Below the pieces are notes generated by a model. It saw nothing but the letters and a program-made list of their open reading frames with translations, ran no database searches and was not told where the DNA came from. Source: Eubacterium ruminantium (GTDB lineage: Bacteria; Bacillota; Clostridia; Lachnospirales; Lachnospiraceae). Taken from it: a stretch of 64,000 nt of DNA. Location: contig FNUU01000009.1 in assembly GCA_900108205.1 (NCBI GenBank), positions 51,699 to 115,698 of the forward strand, given 5' to 3'. This document shows positions 1 through 8,331 of this stretch, in pieces. How positions within the stretch are numbered: the first letter of the stretch is position 1; every line of letters begins with the position of its first letter. Made by a program: the position numbers and the translations under genes.

Positions 1-1
1 G

Positions 2-433
2 GCTATATCGTCCGATGGTACAGGCAGCGGAGAGCAGGGACGCACATCACTCAAAGACAGAAGGATACTCCTTGCGGAGGATGTGGAGATAAATGCTGAG
101 ATCATCAAACAGATCATTCTGATGAAGGAGGCGACGATCGAGCATGCAGCCAACGGCAGGATTGTCGTGGAAATGTTTGCAAACAGTCCGGTTGGATATT
201 ATGATGCTGTGCTTATGGATGTTCGTATGCCGGAGATGGACGGACTTGAAGCAGCTGCTTCCATACGTGCTCTGGACAGACCGGATGCAAAAACCGTACC
301 GATCATTGCGCTGACCGCAAATGCATTTGATGAAGATGTGCAAAGATCGCTCCAGGTTGGAATGAATGCCCACCTGTCCAAGCCGGTTGAGCCGGAAAAT
401 CTCTACCGAACTTTAGAGGAATTGATATCATAA
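2..433 (+). CDS. response regulator receiver domain, C-terminal end of a longer protein (5' end outside window)
   Basis: The reading frame is open from the window edge, so this is the C-terminal part of a larger protein. It encodes a CheY-like receiver: an acidic pair in LLAEDVEIN, the phospho-acceptor aspartate in LMDVRMPEMDG, a conserved ALTANAF segment, and the lysine of LSKPVEP, followed by the last helix and stop. Receivers accept phosphate from a histidine kinase. A receiver at the very C-terminus, after a Ser/Gly-rich linker (the first residues in the window), is typical of hybrid histidine kinases, but a stand-alone regulator with another N-terminal domain is possible. A terminator follows 30 nt after the stop. 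Confidence 0.85.
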   Translation, partial: AISSDGTGSGEQGRTSLKDRRILLAEDVEINAEIIKQIILMKEATIEHAANGRIVVEMFANSPVGYYDAVLMDVRMPEMDGLEAAASIRALDRPDAKTVPIIALTANAFDEDVQRSLQVGMNAHLSKPVEPENLYRTLEELIS

Positions 434-462
434 ATTTACTTTTGTTTTCACAGAAACATGAC

Positions 463-491
463 GGGGCCGGAGTGAATCCAGCCCCATTTTT
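463..491 (+). terminator. rho-independent terminator after the receiver gene
   Basis: GGGGC at 463-467 pairs with GCCCC at 481-485. An inner GGA/TCC stem extends the hairpin, and a T-rich tail follows. Confidence 0.75.
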
Positions 492-555
492 AATTTGGTC
501 TTCATGGAATGTAATTACGTCATATTTAGTCTAAATGACTAAATTAAACATATGT

Positions 556-587
556 TTGACAAAGAGTATTAGCGGTGATAGTATAAT
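556..587 (+). promoter_or_regulatory. promoter of the antitoxin-like RNA
   Basis: TTGACA lies at 556-561. With a 17-nt spacer the -10 is TAGTAT (579-584). A better match, TATAAT (582-587), sits 20 nt away. Either would start a transcript near 590-594 that runs through the hairpin RNA described next. Confidence 0.6.
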
Positions 588-592
588 CTTAA

Positions 593-686
593 AGGTGCTA
601 CCGATAGACGGTTAGCCCTGATTAATTAGTAGTTATAAAAATAACCGCCGAGTCATTTCAGGGATGATAGGGCGGTTATTTTTTTG
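593..686 (+). ncRNA. putative antisense antitoxin RNA of a type I toxin-antitoxin locus
   Basis: The transcript would carry a 5' hairpin (GGCTAACCG-like arms around 594-617), an unstructured middle, and a strong terminator: AATAACCGCC (640-649) pairs with GGCGGTTATT (671-680), followed by T7. The opposite strand encodes a 31-residue hydrophobic peptide whose stop codon lies inside this terminator stem, so the two transcripts overlap at their 3' ends. This layout (AACCGCC/GGCGGTT bidirectional terminator plus an upstream ACCG..CGGT hairpin) is common to small holin-like toxin loci of Firmicutes. A very similar RNA is found near 16.1 kb. Role inferred from layout. Confidence 0.6.
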
Positions 687-771
687 TCTTGCTATTACGA
701 CCTATCATATAGCCAAGACTGAAGAATGTTGCACATAAGCTGATAACAGCTATAAGATCAGTAATAGTCAA
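676..771 (-). CDS. 31-residue hydrophobic peptide, putative type I toxin
   Basis: This very short ORF starts at TTG and begins MTITDLIAVISL. It has one membrane segment (about residues 5-24) and a basic tail, GRNSKTKK. Size, topology and tail match small holin-like type I toxins of Firmicutes, which insert in the membrane when over-expressed. It has a good promoter (TTGCTT, 17 nt, TATAAA) about 50 nt upstream, and its 3' end is complementary to the RNA encoded on the other strand. The ribosome-binding site (AAGAG, about 9 nt upstream) is weak, as is usual when toxin translation is held low. The TTG start is inferred because no ATG is in frame. Toxicity is untested. Confidence 0.5.
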   Translation of the reverse strand: MTITDLIAVISLCATFFSLGYMIGRNSKTKK

Positions 772-821
772 TCTGCAGTTCTCTTGTTGAAATTGTTTTA
801 TTGAATGACAAAAAAACTGGT

Positions 822-850
822 TTTATAATGGGAATTGTAATGGAAAGCAA
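822..850 (-). promoter_or_regulatory. promoter of the putative toxin peptide
   Basis: Read on the minus strand: TTGCTT (850-845), a 17-nt spacer, TATAAA (827-822). A transcript from about 815 would reach the 31-codon ORF after roughly 45 nt. Confidence 0.6.
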
Positions 851-878
851 TATATAGTGTAAGTTTAAGGAGGTGCCT

Positions 879-1657
879 ATGACTACCAACTTTGACTATT
901 TAAAAAATGAACCGAGGTTTTCGACATTTGCTGATATAGCTATTTCGGCGGAAAAGATTATTCTCATGGATCCTGAGGCCAGTATTATGAACAGCCGCAG
1001 GGCGATGGAGTACGCTCTTAAGTGGATGTACTCGGTTGATGCTGAATTGGAAATGCCATATCAGGATAATCTTCAGAGCCTGATGAATGCTGAGGACTAC
1101 AGGCAGATAATTGGTCAGGATCTGTGGAGACGTATGGATTACATACGTAGAAGCGGAAATGCTGTGGCTCACAAATGCATCTCTCAAAGCGGAGTTATCA
1201 GCTCGTAGACAGGAACAGCAGGAGACTTATGTTCCAAAGCCGCTTGATCTTTCGGAGTATAAAACCAGGAAGCTTTATATTGATTCCATGCTTAATGATG
1301 CAGGATGGATCGAAGGGAAGAACTGGCTTAATGAAGTTGAACTTCCGGGGATGCCGAATAAGTCTGAAGTTGGATATGCGGATTATGTTTTATATGATGA
1401 TACTCATAAGCCGCTTGCGGTTATAGAAGCGAAGCGTACCTGCGTAGATGTGGCTAAAGGCAGACAGCAGGCAGATATACTTTGTGAATCAGATCGTCGA
1501 GTACATAGTTTATAATGGAATGATGAAAGATTTATCTGTTTTGCAGGAGTCGCCATTTACAGATCGTGGCAGTATTGTGGAGATTTTTACTGACTTAAAT
1601 GTGTGGATGGGTATAAGAAAGATTATAGATAATATTAATGCAAATGCTGCGGCATAG
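879..1657 (+). pseudogene. hsdR: decayed type I restriction endonuclease subunit R (hsdR remnant)
   Basis: Three pieces of one HsdR protein survive in three frames. The first (879 to about 1170, ATG at 879 after AAGGAGG) is a DUF4145-like N-terminus ending near RRSGNAVAH. The second (about 1177-1490) carries the nuclease region with an acidic residue in GYADYVLYDD and the E-x-K of AVIEAKRT. The third (about 1495-1657) is the C-terminal tail with FTDRGSIVEIFTDLNVW and NINANAAA. A complete HsdR is near 1000 residues; here the whole DEAD-box translocase is gone and two frame changes mark the deletions. No hsdM or hsdS is visible downstream. The protein cannot be functional. Confidence 0.8.
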
Positions 1658-1707
1658 ATTTGTATACTGAGGGAGGGGCGCAATGCGTCCCTTCTCTGGT
1701 ATGTGCC

Positions 1708-1823
1708 ATATCACTGCGTGATATGCAGTACTTGCTTCGCAAGTTCTGGTTCTGCTCCGCAGAACGCATCTGTCCTGCGGACAGACTCACGGGACCCTTC
1801 CTCGTTGCACTCGGGCAATCCCG
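1708..1823. repeat. array of five consecutive short perfect hairpins
   Basis: Four perfect stems with 3-nt loops follow each other almost without spacers: ATATCAC/GTGATAT (1708-1724), ACTTGC/GCAAGT (1730-1744), GTTCTGC/GCAGAAC (1749-1765) and CTGTCC/GGACAG (1770-1784). A fifth, CGGGA/TCCCG, encloses a smaller TTGC/GCAA stem (1790-1823). The stem sequences all differ, so what repeats is the shape. The region lies between the hsdR remnant and the next gene and is more GC-rich than its surroundings. It encodes no convincing protein. Confidence 0.75.
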
Positions 1824-1883
1824 TTACTGTGTTGCGCTTTTGTTACCTTAAAATGATATAATGATTATTGTTGAAAATAATTG

Positions 1884-1944
1884 GACAAGATACCCGGGGA
1901 ACGTTAGTCCCGAAGGGTTATGAGATGCGTTTTTGCTTATCATT
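1884..1944 (+). repeat. R1 dispersed repeat, partial copy a
   Basis: Contains the end of R1 hairpin 1 (ACAAGATAC), hairpin 2 (GGGAACGTTAGTCCC) and hairpin 3 (GGTTATGAGATGCG then TTTTGCTTATCAT). It lacks the left arm of hairpin 1. It sits directly in front of the 1045-residue gene, within its leader. Confidence 0.7.
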
Positions 1945-1978
1945 CGAAATCATATTTATAAAACAGGAGGAGGCCATC

Positions 1979-4900
1979 ATGCCAAGAAAATCAGGGGATA
2001 GTAATAATATAGATCTGGATAATGCCAGACCAACAGGCGGCAGTAATGGTGTAATTAAAACAATCAGTCGGGCTGATCTTACAAAGGATTACAAAAAAAA
2101 GGTAGAGGCAAATAAGACTAATATTGTCAGAACCGCGTTTGCACAGCAGGAACTTATAGACAAGATGTGGCTGTATCATCTCATAAATGCCAAGAATGAT
2201 ATGGTGAATAATTCGGGCTTTCTTTCGACCGGAAAAGCGAAGGAAGGCGGCTTTCCGGGAGAGGCAGAGCCGACAGATCTGGAACTTGAGCAGGCGGAGG
2301 AAATCACAAATGACGTACTTACTGCCGCATTTCCAAATACAGGTTTTGATAAATTTCGGGAATTCTATACAACACTGGGCGTCATCAAGGGGAAGATCCT
2401 TCATGATATGGCTAAGCGCCGCAAGGAAATCTATGATGGACTTACAGATGAGAATCAGGAACTGAAAAATAAGAAGGCGGACTATCTGATCACAGTAACA
2501 AAAAATAAGGAAGGCTACATGTTTGAGGCTCAGAACTCTCTTCTGAGGGATATGCTGAGTAAAACTGAGCAGACAGCAGTCGGCGAGGCGGGGTTTGAAT
2601 ATGCGCAGATTCTGAATAATGGTTTCAAAGAGGAATGCAGAGATATCCTTGGCAATAAAGAGAAGCTTACAGTGGAGCATTTTTTTGAGATACTTGAAAT
2701 CGATGAAACGGACCAGAATATATTTCTTAAAAAATATGGATGCCGGAAAACAGACAATCTGTACTCAGTACTCTTTGAAAATCAAATAAGCAAGAGAGAG
2801 GATGATAAAGCCTATCGGGCTCTGAAAACCGATGAAGAGCGTAATAATTATCTGGATAAGTTTGTGCGTTCTGAAATGATGAGTATTTACCCGGATTATA
2901 AGAAAAAGCAGTGGATCAATCAGGGTAAAAAACTTTATAGATCGACCAGACCTGAGGATGAGTATGCGGAGATTGATGAGGGACAGAAGATTGAAGATAT
3001 AATCATGTCCGAGGACAGATTCAAATCTCTGAAAAAAGAACTGGCAGATAACGGAAGAATAGCTAATCCTGAGGCGAAAACAACTGATGAAGCACTCGAG
3101 TCTATTCATGAAATAAGAGATGAAAAGAAAGAAGAATTCTTTATAAAAGATTTAAGAGAGCTGGAAACCGGTCTGTATTCCGGTAAAACCTTTGGCATGA
3201 CCAGGACCCTGCGAGAGCCGATTGATAATCTTGATCATAAGGAAGAATATAAGAAGGTAGAGAGTACTTATAATTCACAAGCATCTACAGCGGACAAGTA
3301 CTGGCTGGGCTTTTGCTATAATATGAAAGGAAGGTGCTTATATAGCGGAAGCCGGATTTCAAAGGATATTGTAGAACGTAAGAAGCTTGGTTTTCATGAA
3401 TCAGGTCATTTTACTGATACTGACAGGAAAAATGAAGACGATTTCAATAATGGAGTAGCTGAAGTATTATCTAATCAGCTGACTTTTGCGAGTCTAGAGG
3501 AAACCATTAAAATGATGGGAAAGATGAGAGCAAAAGTTAAGGTGATGCAGGGGAAGAATTTCGAACAGCTTTACCGGGGATTTGAAGGGGATCCAAAACA
3601 GAAAGAAAAGGCAATTGAGCTGTTTCGTCAGGCAGATATGTTTGCTGCTTTTGAAATGGTGGATGTTTATCAACAGAGCATTCTTTTAATGCTTGACACA
3701 AAAATGAAGGAAGTAGTTTCCGGAGGACTTAAAATCACAGAAAATATAACGTATAGGGAAGTGTTTCAACAACTTGGGAGAGATGCTGAGGAAGCAGAAA
3801 AAGCTTTAGAAGTCTATAGGACAATACAACCCGGTGCCGAATTGGATAAAAAAATTAAAGATGTCGTCAACCTCGGAAATGATAGTGGCGACGTTCTTTT
3901 ATCGAATCTGAAGGAAGCAATCCTGCGTGGCTGGACAGCTTTATGGCTTGTGGAGGGTGAAAAAGAAGCTTCCGAAAGAATGAATGACAAGGAAAGAGCA
4001 TATTATTCCTCAGGAAATGAACTGAAGGAGCGTGGCGAACAGGAGTATCATCCGGAAGGCATAGAAGAATGGGCAAATGGTCCTGGAAAGGAAATTGCAA
4101 ATAAGGTATTAAAAGCGCACACAGTCAATGAACTCGGAAGGTATAAGGCAATCGTAACGAGTGAACGCAGTATGGGTGTTGCCGGTGATGAAAAATCGGC
4201 TGATGGTCTGTTCCGGGAGTACGTGGAAGAAAAAAGTTCCTATATCTCTGATATTATCAAGCATCCGGAGCAAAGTGAAGAGATCGTGAGGACCATGCTG
4301 CGGAAACCTTCATGGTATAAAATACTGATGAAGCCAAAGAGTAAGGGTGAAAAGGATTATGATACCTATGAAGAGTATCATAGAACCGACAAGTGCTTCA
4401 GTGACAGGGAGAAGATGATCGACAGTTTGTCCAAGGTCATGGCGGCTCAGGTTTCGAAGGCTCAGAAGCTGCCGTTCAATCTTAAGAATGTGCGTCTGAT
4501 GGCGTCACAGATCCGCGAGATATGCGTTTTGGACCAAATGAAGGATGAAGTGATCCTTGAAGCTCTTCGAGATGCGGATGCGGCTAAAAGACTGATGCAT
4601 CTTAATCGTGACAGTCTCTATAAGGTGCCGCAGGGAAATCTTAAGAGCCTCTGCACAGCCATGAAGAAGCTCCATGATAATATGGTAAATGATGACGGAC
4701 ACAGCAGAGAATATCAGAAGCTTTCTGATAACATCAAAAAGCTGGCTGAAATAGAAGAGACAACAGCAGATATGACTCCGAATAAGAGAGATAAGGAGAT
4801 CATGAAAACGGTTGTGAATCTGGTCCAGGCGGCTTCAAAATATATGGAAGGAAAAGAAAAGGTACGTAATACAAAGGAAGGTAATGCGTGCTTTAACAAT

Positions 4901-5116
4901 GCGTTGGATGCTCTTTCAGAGCTTACAAAGCATATTCCGAATTTCAGAACTCGTGCGAATGTGATCATCGACAGGATCAATGATATCCGTACCAAGCAGA
5001 AGATAAGTAAGGAAGATTTCACGGAAAAATACGGCTCACAGCATATAAGACTGGCAGAAAGAGCAAACAAAAATGTACAGAAGAAAAAAACTGCCGGACA
5101 TGCAATGGGAAGATAA
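1979..5116 (+). CDS. large hypothetical protein (1045 residues) with a possible zincin HExxH motif
   Basis: I do not recognise this family. The start at 1979 is chosen for its AGGAGG 6 nt upstream; the frame stays open further up into a repeat. The protein is very rich in Lys, Glu and Asp, appears mostly helical, and has no signal peptide or membrane segment, so it is probably cytoplasmic or secreted by a non-classical route. One local motif stands out: HESGH at residues 473-477, followed 18 residues later by the Glu of NNGVAEVLSNQ (Glu 495). That spacing resembles gluzincin metallopeptidases (HExxH plus a downstream Glu), but the motif is short and could be chance. No partner gene is adjacent; it stands alone between an hsdR remnant and glgC. 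Confidence 0.8.
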   Translation: MPRKSGDSNNIDLDNARPTGGSNGVIKTISRADLTKDYKKKVEANKTNIVRTAFAQQELIDKMWLYHLINAKNDMVNNSGFLSTGKAKEGGFPGEAEPTDLELEQAEEITNDVLTAAFPNTGFDKFREFYTTLGVIKGKILHDMAKRRKEIYDGLTDENQELKNKKADYLITVTKNKEGYMFEAQNSLLRDMLSKTEQTAVGEAGFEYAQILNNGFKEECRDILGNKEKLTVEHFFEILEIDETDQNIFLKKYGCRKTDNLYSVLFENQISKREDDKAYRALKTDEERNNYLDKFVRSEMMSIYPDYKKKQWINQGKKLYRSTRPEDEYAEIDEGQKIEDIIMSEDRFKSLKKELADNGRIANPEAKTTDEALESIHEIRDEKKEEFFIKDLRELETGLYSGKTFGMTRTLREPIDNLDHKEEYKKVESTYNSQASTADKYWLGFCYNMKGRCLYSGSRISKDIVERKKLGFHESGHFTDTDRKNEDDFNNGVAEVLSNQLTFASLEETIKMMGKMRAKVKVMQGKNFEQLYRGFEGDPKQKEKAIELFRQADMFAAFEMVDVYQQSILLMLDTKMKEVVSGGLKITENITYREVFQQLGRDAEEAEKALEVYRTIQPGAELDKKIKDVVNLGNDSGDVLLSNLKEAILRGWTALWLVEGEKEASERMNDKERAYYSSGNELKERGEQEYHPEGIEEWANGPGKEIANKVLKAHTVNELGRYKAIVTSERSMGVAGDEKSADGLFREYVEEKSSYISDIIKHPEQSEEIVRTMLRKPSWYKILMKPKSKGEKDYDTYEEYHRTDKCFSDREKMIDSLSKVMAAQVSKAQKLPFNLKNVRLMASQIREICVLDQMKDEVILEALRDADAAKRLMHLNRDSLYKVPQGNLKSLCTAMKKLHDNMVNDDGHSREYQKLSDNIKKLAEIEETTADMTPNKRDKEIMKTVVNLVQAASKYMEGKEKVRNTKEGNACFNNALDALSELTKHIPNFRTRANVIIDRINDIRTKQKISKEDFTEKYGSQHIRLAERANKNVQKKKTAGHAMGR

Positions 5117-5284
5117 AAATATTGTGAAAAATTCATAGAAAAATTGCGAAAACGGTTGCGCATTTTGTGTATATATACAGTTTGTTGGAGCGGGCGCTCA
5201 TCTATGATATGGCATTTAACTATAAAAACGCACAAAACAGATAAAAAAAATATAATTATTTTCGTAAATTTGAATAAATTAATG

Positions 5285-5313
5285 TTTCATTTTTTGATGG
5301 TTAATGGTATAAT
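5285..5313 (+). promoter_or_regulatory. probable promoter of the glgC-glgD operon
   Basis: A perfect -10, TATAAT (5308-5313), lies 33 nt before the glgC start. The -35 at 17-nt spacing, TTTCAT (5285-5290), is weak, which suggests activator dependence or a modest promoter. Confidence 0.45.
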
Positions 5314-5345
5314 CAACATATATTATAGCTTAAAGGGGTGACACT

Positions 5346-6614
5346 ATGATCAAAAAGGAAATGATAGCAATGCTTCTTGCCGGAGGACAGGGCAGCCGTC
5401 TTGGTGTTCTCACATCGAAGCTTGCTAAACCGGCAGTTGCATTTGGCGGAAAATATAAGATTATCGATTTCCCGCTCAGTAATTGCATTAATTCGGGTAT
5501 AGATACTGTGGGCGTACTTACACAGTATAGACCGCTGAGACTTAATCAGCATATAGGAATCGGTATGCCATGGGATCTCGATAGAAATCTGGGTGGTGTT
5601 ACAGTTCTTCCACCATATGAGAAGAGCACAAACAGCCAGTGGTATACAGGAACAGCAAATGCCATTTATCAGAACCTTGAATATATGGAATATTATAATC
5701 CTGATTATGTATTAATACTGTCAGGTGACCATATCTATAAGATGGATTATGAGGTAATGCTTGATTTCCATAAGACTTCCAAGGCTGATGTAACGATCGC
5801 AACGTATCAGGTTCCTATTGAGGAGGCTAGCAGATTCGGTGTTGTTATCACTGATGAAAATGGGGTTATTCAGGAATTTGAAGAGAAGCCTGAGCATCCA
5901 AGAAGCAATAAGGCTTCTATGGGTATTTATATCTTCAGCTGGCCGGTACTTAGAGATGCACTTATCGAAATGAAGGATGTTCCGTCATGTGACTTTGGTA
6001 AGCATGTCATTCCTAGATGCCATGAGCAGGGCAAAAAGATTTGTGCATACGACTACAAGGGATATTGGAAGGATGTAGGAACCCTTGGTTCTTACTGGGA
6101 AGCCAATATGGAACTTGTAGATATTGTTCCTGAATTCAATCTTTATGAGGAATTCTGGAGAATTTATACAAAGAGTGATACACTTCCACCTCAGTATATA
6201 GCTGAAGGAAGTAAGGTAGTTAAGAGTATCGTTGGTGAAGGAACGGAAGTTCACGGTATCGTGGAGAATTCCGTTATCGGTTCCGGCGTTACTATCGGCA
6301 AGGGTGCAGTTGTCCGCAACTCTATCATCATGAATGGTGTTGTTGTGGGTGACAATGCGGTAGTTGATAAAGCTATCCTTGCAGAAGGTGTAAAAATTGG
6401 CGCAAATGCTGAACTCGGTGTGGGCGAAGAGCTTCCAAATGAGTTTGCTCCGCATATCTATTCATTTGGCCTTGTAACTATTGGTGAGAATTCTGTTATT
6501 CCTGATAATGTTAAGATTGGCAAGAATACAGCTATTGCGGGTGTAACAACAGCGGATGAATATCCGGATGGAATTCTTAAGAGTGGATCAAGTATTATAA
6601 AGGCAGGTGAGTGA
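5346..6614 (+). CDS. glgC: glucose-1-phosphate adenylyltransferase, catalytic subunit GlgC
   Basis: Makes ADP-glucose from ATP and glucose-1-phosphate, the committed step of bacterial glycogen synthesis. The 422 residues have the expected N-terminal nucleotidyltransferase fold, with AGGQGSRL (residues 12-19), [18 protein letters not shown] and the [10 protein letters not shown] metal/substrate motif, followed by a left-handed beta-helix C-terminus of hexapeptide-like repeats (from about residue 290). All catalytic signature residues seen in the family are present, unlike in the partner gene. Start ATG follows AAAGGGGTG. The stop sits 2 nt before the glgD start codon, so the two are co-transcribed and probably translationally coupled. 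Confidence 0.95.
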   Translation: MIKKEMIAMLLAGGQGSRLGVLTSKLAKPAVAFGGKYKIIDFPLSNCINSGIDTVGVLTQYRPLRLNQHIGIGMPWDLDRNLGGVTVLPPYEKSTNSQWYTGTANAIYQNLEYMEYYNPDYVLILSGDHIYKMDYEVMLDFHKTSKADVTIATYQVPIEEASRFGVVITDENGVIQEFEEKPEHPRSNKASMGIYIFSWPVLRDALIEMKDVPSCDFGKHVIPRCHEQGKKICAYDYKGYWKDVGTLGSYWEANMELVDIVPEFNLYEEFWRIYTKSDTLPPQYIAEGSKVVKSIVGEGTEVHGIVENSVIGSGVTIGKGAVVRNSIIMNGVVVGDNAVVDKAILAEGVKIGANAELGVGEELPNEFAPHIYSFGLVTIGENSVIPDNVKIGKNTAIAGVTTADEYPDGILKSGSSIIKAGE

Positions 6615-6616
6615 TA

Positions 6617-7741
6617 ATGAGAGCCATTGGTATTATTTTAGCAGGCGGAAACAGCAGCAGAATGGGTGATCTCTCAGCAAAGAGAGCAATTGCAGCTATG
6701 CCTATCGCAGGAAGCTACAGAGCAATCGATTTTTCACTTTCAAATATGTCAAATTCGCATATTCAGAAGGTTGCTGTATTTACACAGTATAATTCAAGAT
6801 CTCTTAATGAGCATCTTAATTCTTCTAAATGGTGGGATTTCGGCAGAAAGCAGGGTGGACTTTATATTATTACACCTACCATCACAGCAACTAACAGTTA
6901 TTGGTATCAGGGAACAGCTGATGCACTTTATCAGAATATCAACTTCCTTAAGGATGCACATGAGCCTTATGTAGTTATCGCTTCGGGCGATGGTGTGTAT
7001 AAGCTTGATTATAACAAGGTTCTTGAGGAGCATATCGCAAAGGGAGCTGATATTACAGTTGTAACCAAGGATTTGAAACCGGACGAAGATGACATCAACA
7101 GATTTGGTGTTCTTAAGTGCGATGAGGACGGAAAGGTTATAGACTTTGAGGAGAAACCTCTTGTAGCTGAGACAAATACAGCTTCTATCGGTGTTTATGT
7201 AATTAGAAGACGTCAGCTTATCGAACTTCTGGAGACCTGTGCACAGGAAGGCAGAACAGACTTCGTTAAAGATATTATCGTTAGATATAAGAGTGTCAAG
7301 AAGATCTATGCATATAAACTGGAAACATATTGGAGAAATATCGGTTCTATAGATTCATACTACAGAACAAATATGGACTTCCTTAAGAAGGATGTCAGAG
7401 ATTATTTCTTTAGAAGTCAGCCGGATGTATATACAAAGGTTGAGGACCTCCCTCCTGCAAAATTTAACGGAGAGGCGGTAGTTTCTAACAGCCTTGCATC
7501 GAGCGGATGTATCATCAATGGTACGGTTGAGAATTCGCTTCTGTTCAAGAAGGTTTATGTTGGCAATAACACTGTGATCAAAAATTCAATCATTCTCAAT
7601 GATGTACATATCGGAGATAACTGTTATATTGAGAACTGCATCGTAGAAAGCAGAGATACGATCAGAGCCAATACAGTTCATACAGGAGAAGTTGGTAATC
7701 CGAAGATAATCATAGAGAAGAGCTTCAGATATACTGTATAG
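6617..7741 (+). CDS. glgD: glucose-1-phosphate adenylyltransferase-like subunit GlgD
   Basis: A GlgC paralogue that in Firmicutes forms a heteromer with GlgC and raises its activity. It keeps the fold (ILAGGNSSRMG near the N-terminus, ASGDGVYKLDY, beta-helix tail), but the conserved [10 protein letters not shown] segment of GlgC is replaced by RAIAAMPIAGSY, consistent with a poor or non-catalytic subunit. The ATG at 6617 is preferred over an in-frame GTG at 6611: the AGGCAGGTGAG binding site inside the end of glgC is then well placed, and the protein begins MRAIGIILAGG as usual in the family. Length 374 residues. Confidence 0.93.
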   Translation: MRAIGIILAGGNSSRMGDLSAKRAIAAMPIAGSYRAIDFSLSNMSNSHIQKVAVFTQYNSRSLNEHLNSSKWWDFGRKQGGLYIITPTITATNSYWYQGTADALYQNINFLKDAHEPYVVIASGDGVYKLDYNKVLEEHIAKGADITVVTKDLKPDEDDINRFGVLKCDEDGKVIDFEEKPLVAETNTASIGVYVIRRRQLIELLETCAQEGRTDFVKDIIVRYKSVKKIYAYKLETYWRNIGSIDSYYRTNMDFLKKDVRDYFFRSQPDVYTKVEDLPPAKFNGEAVVSNSLASSGCIINGTVENSLLFKKVYVGNNTVIKNSIILNDVHIGDNCYIENCIVESRDTIRANTVHTGEVGNPKIIIEKSFRYTV

Positions 7742-7786
7742 AGTATATGCTATCATTATATGGGGATAGCTTAAGGAGGGGTGCGA

Positions 7787-8056
7787 ATGGAGATTACAGA
7801 CGTTAGAGTCAGGAAGATTGACAAAGAAGGCAAGATGAAAGCTGTTGTATCCATCACAATAGATGATGAATTTGTAATTCATGATATAAAGGTGATCGAA
7901 GGAGAGAAAGGGCTTTTCATAGCAATGCCTAGCAGAAAGTCTACGGATGGAGAGTATAGAGATATTGCTCATCCAATCAATTCGGAGACGAGAAATAAAG
8001 TTCAGGATATTATACTTAAGAAGTATATTGAAACTGAAGATACTACAACTGAATAA
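7787..8056 (+). CDS. spoVG: SpoVG, RNA/DNA-binding regulatory protein
   Basis: A small 89-residue protein beginning [11 protein letters not shown] and containing [23 protein letters not shown] and the MPSRK motif, the SpoVG signature. In Firmicutes SpoVG affects septation during sporulation and acts as a nucleic-acid-binding regulator; its role in a non-model Lachnospiraceae is unknown. The ATG at 7787 is chosen for AAGGAGG 7 nt upstream. It follows glgD by 45 nt with no terminator between, so it may be expressed from the glg promoter. A strong terminator follows. Confidence 0.95.
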   Translation: MEITDVRVRKIDKEGKMKAVVSITIDDEFVIHDIKVIEGEKGLFIAMPSRKSTDGEYRDIAHPINSETRNKVQDIILKKYIETEDTTTE

Positions 8057-8068
8057 ATATATTATTTT

Positions 8069-8096
8069 GGGGCTGCCATTTTTGGCAGCCCCTTTA
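8069..8096 (+). terminator. terminator after spoVG
   Basis: GGGGCTGCC (8069-8077) pairs perfectly with GGCAGCCCC (8084-8092); a short TTTA tail follows. It closes the glgC-glgD-spoVG unit. Confidence 0.85.
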
Positions 8097-8129
8097 GCGC
8101 CGGAGATGTGAATGCCGAAAACATAATAT

Positions 8130-8243
8130 AACTTATCAGAAGAAAAACAAGCACGAACGAAGTGAGTATTTGTTTTTCTTGATAAGTTACCGGAGGAACT
8201 TTAGTTCCGCAGGATTATGAGGGCGGTTTTTGCTTCTCATAAT
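8130..8243 (+). repeat. R1 dispersed repeat, full copy b (reference copy)
   Basis: Three hairpins in a row. Hairpin 1: AACTTATC..GAAAAACAA pairs with TTGTTTTTC..GATAAGTT (8130 to about 8188). Hairpin 2: GGAAC/GTTCC around an ACTTTAG-like loop. Hairpin 3: ATTATGAG pairs with CTTCTCATAAT and ends at 8243. The first 58 nt are identical to the inverted copy near 17.1 kb. No coding capacity is seen. Confidence 0.85.
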
Positions 8244-8244
8244 A

Positions 8245-8290
8245 TAAAAAAACAGCCGCCAGATTCATTATTAAATGAACCGAGCGGCTG
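8245..8290 (-). terminator. terminator of cellobiose phosphorylase gene
   Basis: On the minus strand CAGCCGC (8290-8284) pairs with GCGGCTG (8259-8253), with an inner TTCAT/ATGAA stem, followed by a run of seven T (8252-8246). It lies 42 nt beyond the stop codon of the minus-strand gene. Confidence 0.85.
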
Positions 8291-8331
8291 AATTATTATT
8301 GTAAAATTATGGACGGTTATCCTGTTTGGAA

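Noticed and set aside
1660..1851. 63-codon frame after the hsdR remnant
   Set aside because: It runs through the hairpin array; the translation follows the palindromes, has no binding site and resembles no protein.
5188..5199. GAGCG/CGCTC hairpin before glgC as a terminator
   Set aside because: Only 5 bp and no T-tail.
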